Shown here one piece after another: positions 43,860 through 52,359 of a stretch of 64,000 nucleotides of DNA. Within the stretch, counting starts at the first letter, position 1, and each line of letters starts with the position of its first letter. The notes under the pieces were generated by a model. That model was not told where the DNA came from, did not search any database, and saw nothing but the letters and a program-made list of their open reading frames with translations. Source of the DNA: Planctomycetota bacterium (GTDB lineage Bacteria > Planctomycetota > UBA1135 > GCA-002686595); contig JAJDEU010000028.1 of assembly GCA_029259635.1 (NCBI GenBank), positions 1-64,000 on the forward strand, written 5' to 3'. Position numbers and translations under genes: made by a program.

Positions 43860-45146
43860 CTAGGAGAGCTTTCCGACGATGTCGAGGATCGGCAAGAAGA
43901 CTGCCATCACGACCACGCCGACCATAAGCCCCATGAAACTAATCAGGAGCGGTTCGATCAAACTGGTCAGCGACTTGATCTGCGCTTTGACCTGAGCGTC
44001 GTAGAACTCCGCGATCTTCTCGAGCAGAGCTTCCAGAGCGCCGGAGCGCTCGCCGATCGCAATCATGCGCGTCACCATGGTCGGGAAGACCTTGCTGTGC
44101 CCGAGCGGCTCCGAGAGCATGTCACCGTTGCGCACGCTCTCTTTCGCTTTATCGACGACGTTCGAGATGACTTTGTTTCCCGCGGTCGCCGAGACGATAT
44201 CCAGCGTACCGAGAATCGGAACACCGGAGCGGACGAGCGTGGCGAAGGTCCGCGCGAAACGCGCGAGCGCGACCTTGCGAAGCAGAGGTCCGAAGACCGG
44301 TGCCTTCAGGGTCATGTGATCAAAGAAGAGCTCGCCTTGGGCGGTCTTCTTGTAGAGCTTAGCCCCCACAACAGCGCCCGCCATTCCACCGAAGGTGAGC
44401 AGCCAGTTCGCTTTCAGCCAATCGGAAGCATTGAGAACGAAGTTGGTGAGCGCCGGAAGCTCGGCATCCAAGGACTCGAAGACTTGACGGAAGGTCGGCA
44501 CAACGCCGAGCAGCAGGAAGGCCGTAATGCCGAGAACGAGGACGAACGAGACCACCGGATACGTCATCGCCGACTTGATCTCGCGCTGCAAGGATTCGGC
44601 AGCCTCTTGGTAGTCCGCTAGGCGCTCGAGAATGATATCCATCTGACCGGAGACTTCTCCGGCCGCAACCATGCTCACGTAGAGCTCGGTAAAGACTTTG
44701 GGCATCTTCTCCATCGCAGCCGAGAGATCCGAGCCGCCGCGCAAGCTGTTCGCCAGGTTGTTGCAGACGAGCGCGAATCCGGGGGATTCGGCCTGGTCGC
44801 CCAACACCTCGAGAGCTTCGAGAAGAGAGATACCGGCCGCGATCATCGTGGCCAGCTGGCGAGTAAACAGAACCAGTTCTGTTCGAGTTGCAGCCGGCTT
44901 CACCGGGAAGAGTCGGATCTCCATGGTGAGACCGCCCTTCTTCTCCGCTTTCGAGTCGCTGCTCTTTGAGCTTTTCGCGCCCTTGGCAGGCTTCTCTTTG
45001 CGCCCCTTCTTGCCTTCTTCCACTCGGATGACGACCAGATCTTGCTTTCGAAGCTCTGCGACGACCTCGCCCTTGCCACCCGCTTGGATGGTGCCTTCGA
45101 TCGTTTTACCGCTGGCGTCCTTAGCTGCGTATCTAAAAGTTCCCAC
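43860..45146 (-). CDS. pilC: Type II secretion/type IV pilus inner-membrane platform protein
   Basis: PilC/GspF anchors the assembly ATPases at the inner membrane. The 428-residue protein has an N-terminal cytoplasmic domain (FRYAAKDASGKTIEGT) with a lysine- and serine-rich linker, then two T2SSF domains, each starting like LVLFTRQLATMIAAGISLLEAL and FARTFATLVRSGVPIL, with three hydrophobic helices. It follows pilT and pilB in the order T-B-C, typical of type IV pilus machinery. The gene lies about 65 bases after pilB and ends at a terminator. Confidence 0.93.
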   Translation of the reverse strand: MGTFRYAAKDASGKTIEGTIQAGGKGEVVAELRKQDLVVIRVEEGKKGRKEKPAKGAKSSKSSDSKAEKKGGLTMEIRLFPVKPAATRTELVLFTRQLATMIAAGISLLEALEVLGDQAESPGFALVCNNLANSLRGGSDLSAAMEKMPKVFTELYVSMVAAGEVSGQMDIILERLADYQEAAESLQREIKSAMTYPVVSFVLVLGITAFLLLGVVPTFRQVFESLDAELPALTNFVLNASDWLKANWLLTFGGMAGAVVGAKLYKKTAQGELFFDHMTLKAPVFGPLLRKVALARFARTFATLVRSGVPILGTLDIVSATAGNKVISNVVDKAKESVRNGDMLSEPLGHSKVFPTMVTRMIAIGERSGALEALLEKIAEFYDAQVKAQIKSLTSLIEPLLISFMGLMVGVVVMAVFLPILDIVGKLS

Positions 45147-45211
45147 TCGATTGCCTCACTGGGTGCTGTGGATGGTGAAAGTCGTTGTTCGTAATTGAGC
45201 TTTGCCGGGAG

Positions 45212-46909
45212 CTACTTGCTATCCGACATGGTGACGCGCAGCGCTTCTTCGAGAGAAGTACGGCCACGCATCGCGTTAAGGATTCCAACTCGTCGGAGAG
45301 TGATCATTCCCTCTTCGATTGCTTGCTGTTTCATGTCGTGAGCCGATGCACCGGCGACAATCATTCGCTTGAGCGTTCCGGAGATGAAGAGAGTCTCGAG
45401 CAATGCGAAACGGCCGCGATAGCCGCTCTTGCAGCGCGGACAGCCCTGCGGGTTGGGCCCGAAGAGCTCGAGGTCATGGACCTCATCTTCATGAAAGCCG
45501 ACTTTCAAAAGCTCGGCCTCCGGGACTTCCGTCGGCAGCCTGCAGTGCGGACACAAGTTACGCACCAGGCGCTGAGCGGCTACGCAGAGCACGGAACTCG
45601 AAACCATGAACGGGTCAATGCCCATATCCACGAGTCGGGTAACCGCTTGCGGTGCGTCGTTCGTGTGAAGTGTCGAGAGAACCAGGTGTCCCGTAAGCGC
45701 CGCTTTCACACCAATCTCAGCGGTCTCGGCATCTCGAATCTCACCGACGAGAACCACGTCCGGGTCCTGTCGAAGGATCGAGCGAAGCGCGCCGGCGAAG
45801 GTCAGACCACGCTTCGGATTCACCGGTACCTGGTTGATGCCGTCCATCCGATACTCGACCGGATCTTCGACAGTCACGACGTTGATGTCCGGCTTGGCCA
45901 CGTCTTTCACCGCAGCGTAGAGAGTGGTCGACTTTCCCGATCCGGTCGGCCCGGTCACCAGCACCATTCCATAGGAAGCGGCGATCGCGGTCTGCATATC
46001 TTCGAGGCACTTCGGCTCGTAGCCGAGCGCGTCGAGCCGCATCGCGATTCCGGACTGGTCTAGGATTCGCATCACAGCTTTCTCGCCACCGACGACCGGC
46101 AGGGTCGAGAGGCGGAAGTCGATTTGACGTCCCTCGTAGCGAATCTGGAACTTGCCATCTTGCGGAACTTGACGCTCCGCAATGTCCAGATTGGAGAGCA
46201 CCTTGAGGCGCGAGAGCAACGAAGGCAGCATGCTCTTGGGCGGTGTCAAGACTTCGAACAGCTTGCCGTCTACCCGGAACCGAACTCGAATCTGAGTCTC
46301 GCCGGGTTCGATGTGAATATCGCTGGCCTTCTCCTTGAGCGCTCGCATCAGGATCAAGTTGACGAGCTTGACTGCGGGAACGCCGTCGCCTCCACCCGAG
46401 ATCGAGAGGTCCTCGGATTCATCCTCTTCGCGAATCTCGATGTCGTTGGTCGAAACCTCTTCGAGCAGCTCGTCTACTTCGCTGCGACCGTTGTCGAGCG
46501 CGGACTCCAGCGCTGCCGTGATCGCTTCGGGATGAGAGAGCACGGGTCGAACGCGGCAACCGGAGAGAATGTTCAAGTCATCGAGCAGCAGAACGTCGAA
46601 CGGGTCGCTGACCGCCACAGTTAGGACGTCGCCGTTGCGCGCGATCGGAATGACGCAGTGCTCGCGGCAGGTCTCCGGCGGAATCGCATCGAGCGCCGAA
46701 GCGTCGGTCCGAACACGCGAGAGGTCCACAGGAGGAACCCCCGCGCCTTTGCCCAGCTGACCGAAGATCTTGGCTTCGTCCGCCATCCCCCGCGAAATCA
46801 GAGCACTGATTGCCGGAGAGCCGCTTGCCACGACCTCCTTCCAGTCCTCTGCCGACACCAGACCGGAGTCGACGAGCAAGCGATGGATTTTTCCCGAGAT
46901 CTTGACCAT
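45212..46909 (-). CDS. pilB: Type IV pilus/type II secretion assembly ATPase
   Basis: PilB/GspE powers pilin extrusion. The 565-residue protein has an N-terminal helical domain, a Walker A GPTGSGKST at about residue 320, an Asp-box region SDIHIEP, Walker B-like QDPDVVLVGEIRD, the His-box LVLSTLHTNDAPQ, and a zinc tetracysteine (LCPHC and CPRCKSG) near 460-490. Its ATG overlaps the TAA of pilT by one base. It is the extension motor; PilT precedes it in the same unit. Confidence 0.94.
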   Translation of the reverse strand: MVKISGKIHRLLVDSGLVSAEDWKEVVASGSPAISALISRGMADEAKIFGQLGKGAGVPPVDLSRVRTDASALDAIPPETCREHCVIPIARNGDVLTVAVSDPFDVLLLDDLNILSGCRVRPVLSHPEAITAALESALDNGRSEVDELLEEVSTNDIEIREEDESEDLSISGGGDGVPAVKLVNLILMRALKEKASDIHIEPGETQIRVRFRVDGKLFEVLTPPKSMLPSLLSRLKVLSNLDIAERQVPQDGKFQIRYEGRQIDFRLSTLPVVGGEKAVMRILDQSGIAMRLDALGYEPKCLEDMQTAIAASYGMVLVTGPTGSGKSTTLYAAVKDVAKPDINVVTVEDPVEYRMDGINQVPVNPKRGLTFAGALRSILRQDPDVVLVGEIRDAETAEIGVKAALTGHLVLSTLHTNDAPQAVTRLVDMGIDPFMVSSSVLCVAAQRLVRNLCPHCRLPTEVPEAELLKVGFHEDEVHDLELFGPNPQGCPRCKSGYRGRFALLETLFISGTLKRMIVAGASAHDMKQQAIEEGMITLRRVGILNAMRGRTSLEEALRVTMSDSK

Positions 46910-47973
46910 TACGCGACTTGGAGAAGAGTGCGCAGCTCGCCAGGATCGACCACGGCGCGTTCGGCCGCATCAACGGTCACTCGGCCAGAACGGACGAGCT
47001 CAACGAGATTGCCGGCCATCGTCTTCATTCCAAGACGGCCGCCGGTTTGGATTTGCGAGTAGAGCTGGTGCCCCTTGCCTTCGCGGATCAGAGCTCGAAC
47101 AGCGGCGGTCGCGAGCATGATCTCGCTTGCGAGAACACGGCCACGGCCTTCGGCGAGCGGCAGGAGCTGCTGGCAGAAGACGCCTTCCAGAGTGAAGGAG
47201 AGCTGCGTGCGCACTTGCTGCTGCTGGTGCGCCGGGAAGACGTCGACGATTCGGTTGATCGTCTGCACGGCGTCCGACGTGTGCAACGTCGCGAAGGTGA
47301 GGTGTCCCGTTTCGGCCAGCGTCAGCGCCGCCTCGATCGTCTCCAGATCCCGCAGCTCGCCGACGAGCACGATGTCCGGGTCCTGGCGCAAGATGCTTCG
47401 CAGCGCCATGGAGAAAGACTTCGAGTCGGTCCCAATTTCGCGCTGCGTCACCAGACAACTCTGGCTCTCGTGCGCGAACTCGACCGGGTCCTCGATCGTC
47501 ACGATATGCCCTTGGTGCGTCCGATTGATGAAATCAATCATCGCCGCGAGGGTCGTCGACTTGCCGGAACCTGTAGCTCCCGTAACCAGGACCAAGCCCG
47601 ATTTCAGATTACACAGTCGGTGACAGGTCTCCTCGGGAAGACCGAGGTCCTCGAAGCCCGCGATGTTGTGTGGGACCAATCGCAGGACGGCCGCGATGGC
47701 ACCCTGCTGATGGAAGACGTTGGCGCGAAAGCGTCCCTGGCCCTCGAGGCCAAAGGAGCAGTCGAGCTCAAAGTCTCGGTCCAAAGTCGCGATTTGATCC
47801 GACGTCAACACACTCGTCGCGAGACGACGTGTGTCCTCCGGGGTTAGCGGAGGGTGCTCGACGGGCACTAACATGCCGTCAAGGCGAATACGCGGCGGAG
47901 AACTAGCGGATATGTGAAGGTCAGACCCACCCTTGCGCACAAGTAGCGCAAGTAGGTCTTCCATGGTGATCAT
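46909..47973 (-). CDS. pilT: Type IV pilus retraction ATPase
   Basis: PilT retracts the pilus by disassembling pilin. The 354-residue ATPase has an N-terminal domain GGSDLHISASSPP, Walker A GATGSGKST near residue 130, Asp box TIEDPVEF, Walker B ILRQDPDIVLVGELRD, and the His box TFATLHTSDAVQTINRIVD. A GGGAG sequence precedes the ATG at 47973. Having PilT with PilB and PilC favours a retractile type IV pilus over a plain secretion system. The stop overlaps the pilB start by one base. Confidence 0.93.
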   Translation of the reverse strand: MITMEDLLALLVRKGGSDLHISASSPPRIRLDGMLVPVEHPPLTPEDTRRLATSVLTSDQIATLDRDFELDCSFGLEGQGRFRANVFHQQGAIAAVLRLVPHNIAGFEDLGLPEETCHRLCNLKSGLVLVTGATGSGKSTTLAAMIDFINRTHQGHIVTIEDPVEFAHESQSCLVTQREIGTDSKSFSMALRSILRQDPDIVLVGELRDLETIEAALTLAETGHLTFATLHTSDAVQTINRIVDVFPAHQQQQVRTQLSFTLEGVFCQQLLPLAEGRGRVLASEIMLATAAVRALIREGKGHQLYSQIQTGGRLGMKTMAGNLVELVRSGRVTVDAAERAVVDPGELRTLLQVA

Positions 47974-48128
47974 GGGGGCTCCCGGGCTCAAGGGTCTTGA
48001 ACCTGTCCCATCGACCGCAACCGCCAGGAATCTGGAGCTTCCACTTCGAGCTAATTGTGAGAGCGAGAGATTTCTTAGCTCCGGATTCCCGTGGGCTCGG
48101 AATTTTTTTCCGCCCGAACTTAAACGGA

Positions 48129-48172
48129 GCGCTCCGCATTCCATGGCCAGTGAGCCATCGCATGCGGAGCGC
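48129..48172 (-). terminator. Nested hairpin after the EF-G-like gene
   Basis: An 11-bp perfect outer stem, GCGCTCCGCAT (48129-48139) with ATGCGGAGCGC (48162-48172), encloses a 5-bp inner stem ATGGC/GCCAT. It lies 50 bases after the EF-G-like stop on the minus strand and before pilT. Only a short T-run follows. Confidence 0.65.
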
Positions 48173-48221
48173 GTGTGGACCGAGGCCCCCCATTAGAGTG
48201 AAGCCCTAGCTACCCGTAGAT

Positions 48222-50237
48222 CTAGTCGGCGTCGTGATTCCGTCCAATCGCTTTCAAGACCTTCTGTTGTTCCGAGCTCGGCATGGCCGAATAGCTCGAC
48301 AACTTCATGTTGTAGAAGCCCTCGCCCGCAGTCTGAGATTTCAGATCCCTGTGATAGGTCTGCACCATCGACAGAGGTACATGAGCTGTGATCACCGTAA
48401 CGTGGCCACCCGCTTCCGCAGCTTGGTCGACAACTTGCCCGCGGCGATGGCTGGTCAAGTCAGAAAAAACGGTTCCAGCATCATGCGCGGGAACATGAAC
48501 TTCCAGTTCCATGACCGGCTCGAGCAAGACGGGCTTGGCCTTTAGGAAGGCGTCCTTGAATGCTCCCGCTCCGGCTCGCTTGAAGCTGGCTTCATCGGAA
48601 TCGACAGCGTGGAACTTGCCGTCATACAACTCGAGTTCCACATCGACCACGCGACTCTCTGCTAAGACGCCCTTTTCGCAGACCTCGCGAACGCCTTTCT
48701 CGACAGCGGGGATCAAGTTGCGCGGAATGGAACCACCCACGACCTTGTCCGAGAACACGAAGCCCGTGCCACTTGCGCCGCGCTTGAGCCGTACGTAACA
48801 CTCGCCGAATTGGCCGCGTCCGCCACTCTGCTTCTTGTGACGGTAGTGCCCCTCCGCATTCGAGCCGATCGTCTCCTTGTAAGCGATCTTCGGCAGACTT
48901 GTGATGATCTCGACGCCGAAGCGGCGCTTCAAACGCGCTTCAATAATCTGCAGGTGAAGATCGCTCATCCCGTGCATCACAAGCTCATGGGTCTCCGCCA
49001 CGTGCTCTGTAATAAAGGTCGGATCCTCGGCTTCGAGCTTGTGAAGAGCAGCGCCGATTTTTTGTTCGTCGGCCCGACTCTTCGGCACAACCGCCAACGC
49101 CACCATGGGCGCAGAGAGGACGGGCTCTTCCAGGGGATGCCCGTCTTCCCCCGCGAGGACAACGACATCTCCGAATCCCAGGTTCTCAACCTTGGAGAAG
49201 GCGACGATATCTCCGGCGCTCGCGGACTCCGTTGGCTCGCGACGCTTGCCCCCCATCAAGTGAAACAAACCGCCTAGCTTTTCCGGTTTGCTGTCGGCGC
49301 CCGACCAGACTTGATCGGTCGCCTTGATCGTTCCGCGTAAGACTCGCATGGTCGAGAGTCGACCGACGTGGGGGTCGGAGCGAACGGCGACAACCACGCC
49401 CATAAAAGGCTCGCTGGGGTCCGGCAGAACGGTCACTCCGTCCGAAATGTAGTGGCTCGCGTTCTTCGGCGAGGGAGCGAATCTCGTGAGGAAGCTGGTG
49501 AACTCTTCGAGGGCGACGCCCGACTCGGGGTTGCACACCAGGATAGGAACAACACTGCCGCTCGCGATGGCGTGCGGCAGCTGAATCTCGAGCTCTTCTT
49601 CCGTTAGACGATGCCCCTCGAGGTAGCGCCCCAAGAGTTCCTCGTCTTGGCAGGAGTCCATCACGGCATCCATCATGGTCTGGCGCCAGGTGGAGGTCTC
49701 GGGGTCTTCCAGGAACACGCGCTCGGAGCCCGAGAAACTCGGCCCACTAGCGTTGGGCACCTGCAGCGGAACGCAGCTCTCGCCCACCTTCGCTCGAAGA
49801 GCTTCGACGATCTTGTCGAAGTCCGCGTTGTCGCCGTCCAGGTGCGTCACCACGATCGCACGTCCGCAACCGAGCTTGGCCGCGGTCTCGAGCTTCTTCG
49901 TCAAGTTGAACGTGACTCCGCTCGTGCAGCTGACGACGCCGACGACTAAATCCGCAGCGAAGATCGCCGACTGCGTCTCCCCCACGAAGTCGGGGTAGCC
50001 AGGCGTGTCGAAGAAGTTCCACTTGTGAGCTTCCCACTCCGCGTGGACAACCTTGGCGAGCAGAGTGTGATGCTTCTCCTGCTCCTCCGGTTCGGTGTCG
50101 CAGATACTCGTTTTGTCGGCCACGGATCCCTTGCGATCCGACGCGCCCATCTCGAATGCCAGCGCATCCACCAGAGTGGTCTTGCCGGAAGAGGGGTGGC
50201 CTACGAAAGCGATGTTTCGGAGAACGGCAACGTCCAT
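48222..50237 (-). CDS. Elongation factor G-like GTPase
   Basis: This 671-residue translational GTPase has the five-domain EF-G layout. P-loop GHPSSGKT is at 13-20. The G3 motif reads DTPGYPDF, with Tyr81 in place of the catalytic His, and the G4 motif NKxD reads THLD (131-134). Both departures mark the EF-G-like subgroup (EF-G2 type), found beside a normal EF-G in many bacteria. Domain IV to V segments (GYRHKK-like HYRHKKQSGGRGQFGE) are present. Its cellular role is unclear. AGGAG five bases before the ATG at 50237 sets the start. Confidence 0.9.
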   Translation of the reverse strand: MDVAVLRNIAFVGHPSSGKTTLVDALAFEMGASDRKGSVADKTSICDTEPEEQEKHHTLLAKVVHAEWEAHKWNFFDTPGYPDFVGETQSAIFAADLVVGVVSCTSGVTFNLTKKLETAAKLGCGRAIVVTHLDGDNADFDKIVEALRAKVGESCVPLQVPNASGPSFSGSERVFLEDPETSTWRQTMMDAVMDSCQDEELLGRYLEGHRLTEEELEIQLPHAIASGSVVPILVCNPESGVALEEFTSFLTRFAPSPKNASHYISDGVTVLPDPSEPFMGVVVAVRSDPHVGRLSTMRVLRGTIKATDQVWSGADSKPEKLGGLFHLMGGKRREPTESASAGDIVAFSKVENLGFGDVVVLAGEDGHPLEEPVLSAPMVALAVVPKSRADEQKIGAALHKLEAEDPTFITEHVAETHELVMHGMSDLHLQIIEARLKRRFGVEIITSLPKIAYKETIGSNAEGHYRHKKQSGGRGQFGECYVRLKRGASGTGFVFSDKVVGGSIPRNLIPAVEKGVREVCEKGVLAESRVVDVELELYDGKFHAVDSDEASFKRAGAGAFKDAFLKAKPVLLEPVMELEVHVPAHDAGTVFSDLTSHRRGQVVDQAAEAGGHVTVITAHVPLSMVQTYHRDLKSQTAGEGFYNMKLSSYSAMPSSEQQKVLKAIGRNHDAD

Positions 50238-50351
50238 CTTGCTCCTGTCCACGCGCTGAGCGCGGCTTGCGGCGCGAAACCAAGAGCTCCCCGCCAGTCA
50301 TCGTGGGGTGTCGATTTGGGATCCCATTCTAGCCCAAAAACCCAAATGCGG

Positions 50352-50395
50352 CGAACCGCACTTCCCGTGTCTTGGGACACCGGAAGTGCGGTTCG
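50352..50395 (-). terminator. Strong hairpin between OmpA-like and EF-G-like genes
   Basis: Two 20-base arms, 50352-50371 and 50376-50395, pair with one mismatch around the loop TTGG. On the minus strand a T-rich run follows (GGGTTTTTGG). It lies about 100 bases after the OmpA-like stop and before the EF-G-like start. Confidence 0.8.
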
Positions 50396-50493
50396 TATTG
50401 CCCGGAAGGCACCGACCCAAAGAGCGCGATCGAGGCACCAGCTCTTCGTCGAAAGTTCTTCGACGAGGACGGTATCGGCTCGCGACGCGGTGG

Positions 50494-51183
50494 TTACTCC
50501 GCGCGATGCACGACGATCTCGACGCGGCGATTGCGGGCCTTGCTGGCGCCGGAATTCGGGGCAACGGGCTGATACTCGCCATGGCCGGCTACGACACACT
50601 GCGCATCGGGGATCTGACAATCCTCGACGAGGAAGTGCAGCACCGATAGCGCACGCGCTACCGAGAGGTCACGGTTCGAGTCGAACTTGGCCTTGCTGAT
50701 CGGATCGGAGTCGGTGTGACCTTCGATCCAATAGCGGTAGCCGTCGTACTCCCGAGTGAGAGTATTCGCGACAGCGTGCAGCGCGGACTTGCCCTGCGAA
50801 GTCAGCTGAGCCTTGCCGGAGCCGAAGGTGATCTCAGCCGGGATCGCAATGACCAAGTTGCCCTGGCGCACGCTGGTCTCGATGCCGATCTCGTTGAGAT
50901 CCGAGTAGTCGGGCTCGTCATACTCGACCGGATAGGTGTCGATGGGAGCAGCGATCGGCATGCTCGCCTCGGAGAGGGCAATCTCCATCGACGCCAATTC
51001 GTTCTGCGCCAAGCGCAGTTCCTTTTTGAGCACCGCGCGCTCTTCGCGCAGCGTCACGATTTCGTTTTCCTTGTCCTTGAGAAGCTGGGGCGAGATGCAA
51101 CCCCCGGCGAGAAGGGCAAGCGCGAGGCCCGATCCCAAGAGCCAAGGCGAAGGCCCGCTCGACAAGCTTTGGATGTTCTTCAT
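50494..51183 (-). CDS. OmpA family peptidoglycan-binding lipoprotein
   Basis: This 229-residue lipoprotein has a signal with lipobox LLAGGC. A coiled-coil stretch (DKENEIVTLREERAVLKKEL) follows, then a C-terminal OmpA-type domain: ITFGSGKAQLTSQGKSAL, IEGHTDSDPISKAKFDSN and KARNRRVEIVV, which binds diaminopimelate-type peptidoglycan. It resembles Pal or YiaD-like tethers and probably links the outer membrane to the wall. ATG 51183 was chosen. No Tol gene is nearby. Confidence 0.9.
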   Translation of the reverse strand: MKNIQSLSSGPSPWLLGSGLALALLAGGCISPQLLKDKENEIVTLREERAVLKKELRLAQNELASMEIALSEASMPIAAPIDTYPVEYDEPDYSDLNEIGIETSVRQGNLVIAIPAEITFGSGKAQLTSQGKSALHAVANTLTREYDGYRYWIEGHTDSDPISKAKFDSNRDLSVARALSVLHFLVEDCQIPDAQCVVAGHGEYQPVAPNSGASKARNRRVEIVVHRAE

Positions 51184-51341
51184 GGCGATATTCGGGGTCC
51201 CCCCCACTCGAAATGGCTAGGTGAATGCCTGGGTGCTAGGCGGACTGGGCTGTGAAGCTCAGTCCTTCAATGAACGAGAAGAAGCCCCTTTCCCGGCCAG
51301 CTCCACAATCGAAATCGGAGAAGCGGGCCCGGAGGTGATCC

Positions 51342-52334
51342 TCAAGAGAATCGGGGCAAGAACTGAAGAACATCCTCCCAAGCCAGAAGCACGATTCCAA
51401 TGCCCATTCCGAGATAGGGACCGAAGGGGATGTAACGTCCCGCTATTCTGGCCACTTGCAGCGTACGGCCAATTCCGCGTTTGTTGCCCCGGTGGCGTGC
51501 TCGGGTCCACGAGATACAGAAGAAGCGAAGCATGCCGGCGAGGCCCACGACCGAGGCAAGTACCGATCCGATCATCATCGCCGCCAAGGCGCCTCCCGGA
51601 CCGACGAAAGCGCCACCCGCGGCGAGCAGCTTGACGTCGCCGAATCCCATGGCATCGCGCTTGTAAATCGCGCTTCCGAGCCAGCCGATCGCGATCAGGA
51701 CCCCACCACCGGCAGCCAGTCCAGCCAACGAGCCCAGAAGAGCACCCAGGCGGTCCACCCCGCCATCCAGCTGGCCCGGCTCGGTCATCCAACGCGCGAC
51801 CCAGGTCGAGTCGTGAAGGACGGGCAGGGCCAGGCTGGCGATCGGCCCCAAGATCATCCCACCGATGGAGATTTCATCGGGAATCTCGAAGCAGTCGAAG
51901 TCGACGCAGGTCGCCACCAATAAACCGGAGAGCACGATGAACTCCACCGCCAGGAGTCCCGGGCTTTCGAGCCCCGTCACCGCCGTTGCGAGGAGCCAGA
52001 GCCCCGAGTTCGCAAGCTCGACGATGGGATAGCGAATCGGGATGCGCCACCCGCACCCGCGGCAGCGCCCGAGCTGGAAGACCCAAGAGAAGACGGGAAC
52101 ATTCTCGACCCAGGTCAGCGTTTTTCGACAGCTGGGGCAGCGGGAGCGACGCGGCTTCGAGACGGTCTCCCCTTCCAGCGGAAGCCTGTGAATCGCGACG
52201 TTCAAGAATGAACCGACCAGCAAGCCCACCAATCCGATCGTGATGAGAGCGAGGTACTCGATCGACTCTGGAATTCCGTCTTCGGGGACGAGCGCGGCGG
52301 TCAGCGCCACGGGTGCGGATGCGAAAAAGTTCAC
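51342..52334 (-). CDS. pilD: Prepilin peptidase
   Basis: PilD/GspO cuts the leader of prepilins and methylates the new N terminus. The 330-residue polytopic protein has the N-terminal DiS_P_DiS zinc motif (CPSCRKTLTW ... CRGCGWRI), then helices with the catalytic Asp motifs DFDCFEIPD and GFGDVKLL. It can process the pilin encoded 9 kb away. A GTG start was chosen. It lies 25 bases after the stop of the upstream lipoprotein on the same strand, so the pair may be co-transcribed. Confidence 0.93.
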   Translation of the reverse strand: MNFFASAPVALTAALVPEDGIPESIEYLALITIGLVGLLVGSFLNVAIHRLPLEGETVSKPRRSRCPSCRKTLTWVENVPVFSWVFQLGRCRGCGWRIPIRYPIVELANSGLWLLATAVTGLESPGLLAVEFIVLSGLLVATCVDFDCFEIPDEISIGGMILGPIASLALPVLHDSTWVARWMTEPGQLDGGVDRLGALLGSLAGLAAGGGVLIAIGWLGSAIYKRDAMGFGDVKLLAAGGAFVGPGGALAAMMIGSVLASVVGLAGMLRFFCISWTRARHRGNKRGIGRTLQVARIAGRYIPFGPYLGMGIGIVLLAWEDVLQFLPRFS

Positions 52335-52359
52335 GACAAAGGAATCATGGCGAGAGCGG

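Noticed and set aside
51242-51265. Hairpin GGACTGGGCT/AGCTCAGTCC as a terminator of the prepilin peptidase gene
   Set aside because: As minus-strand RNA it has an A-C mismatch in the middle and no T-run; the G-U pair forms only on the plus strand, which has no gene here.
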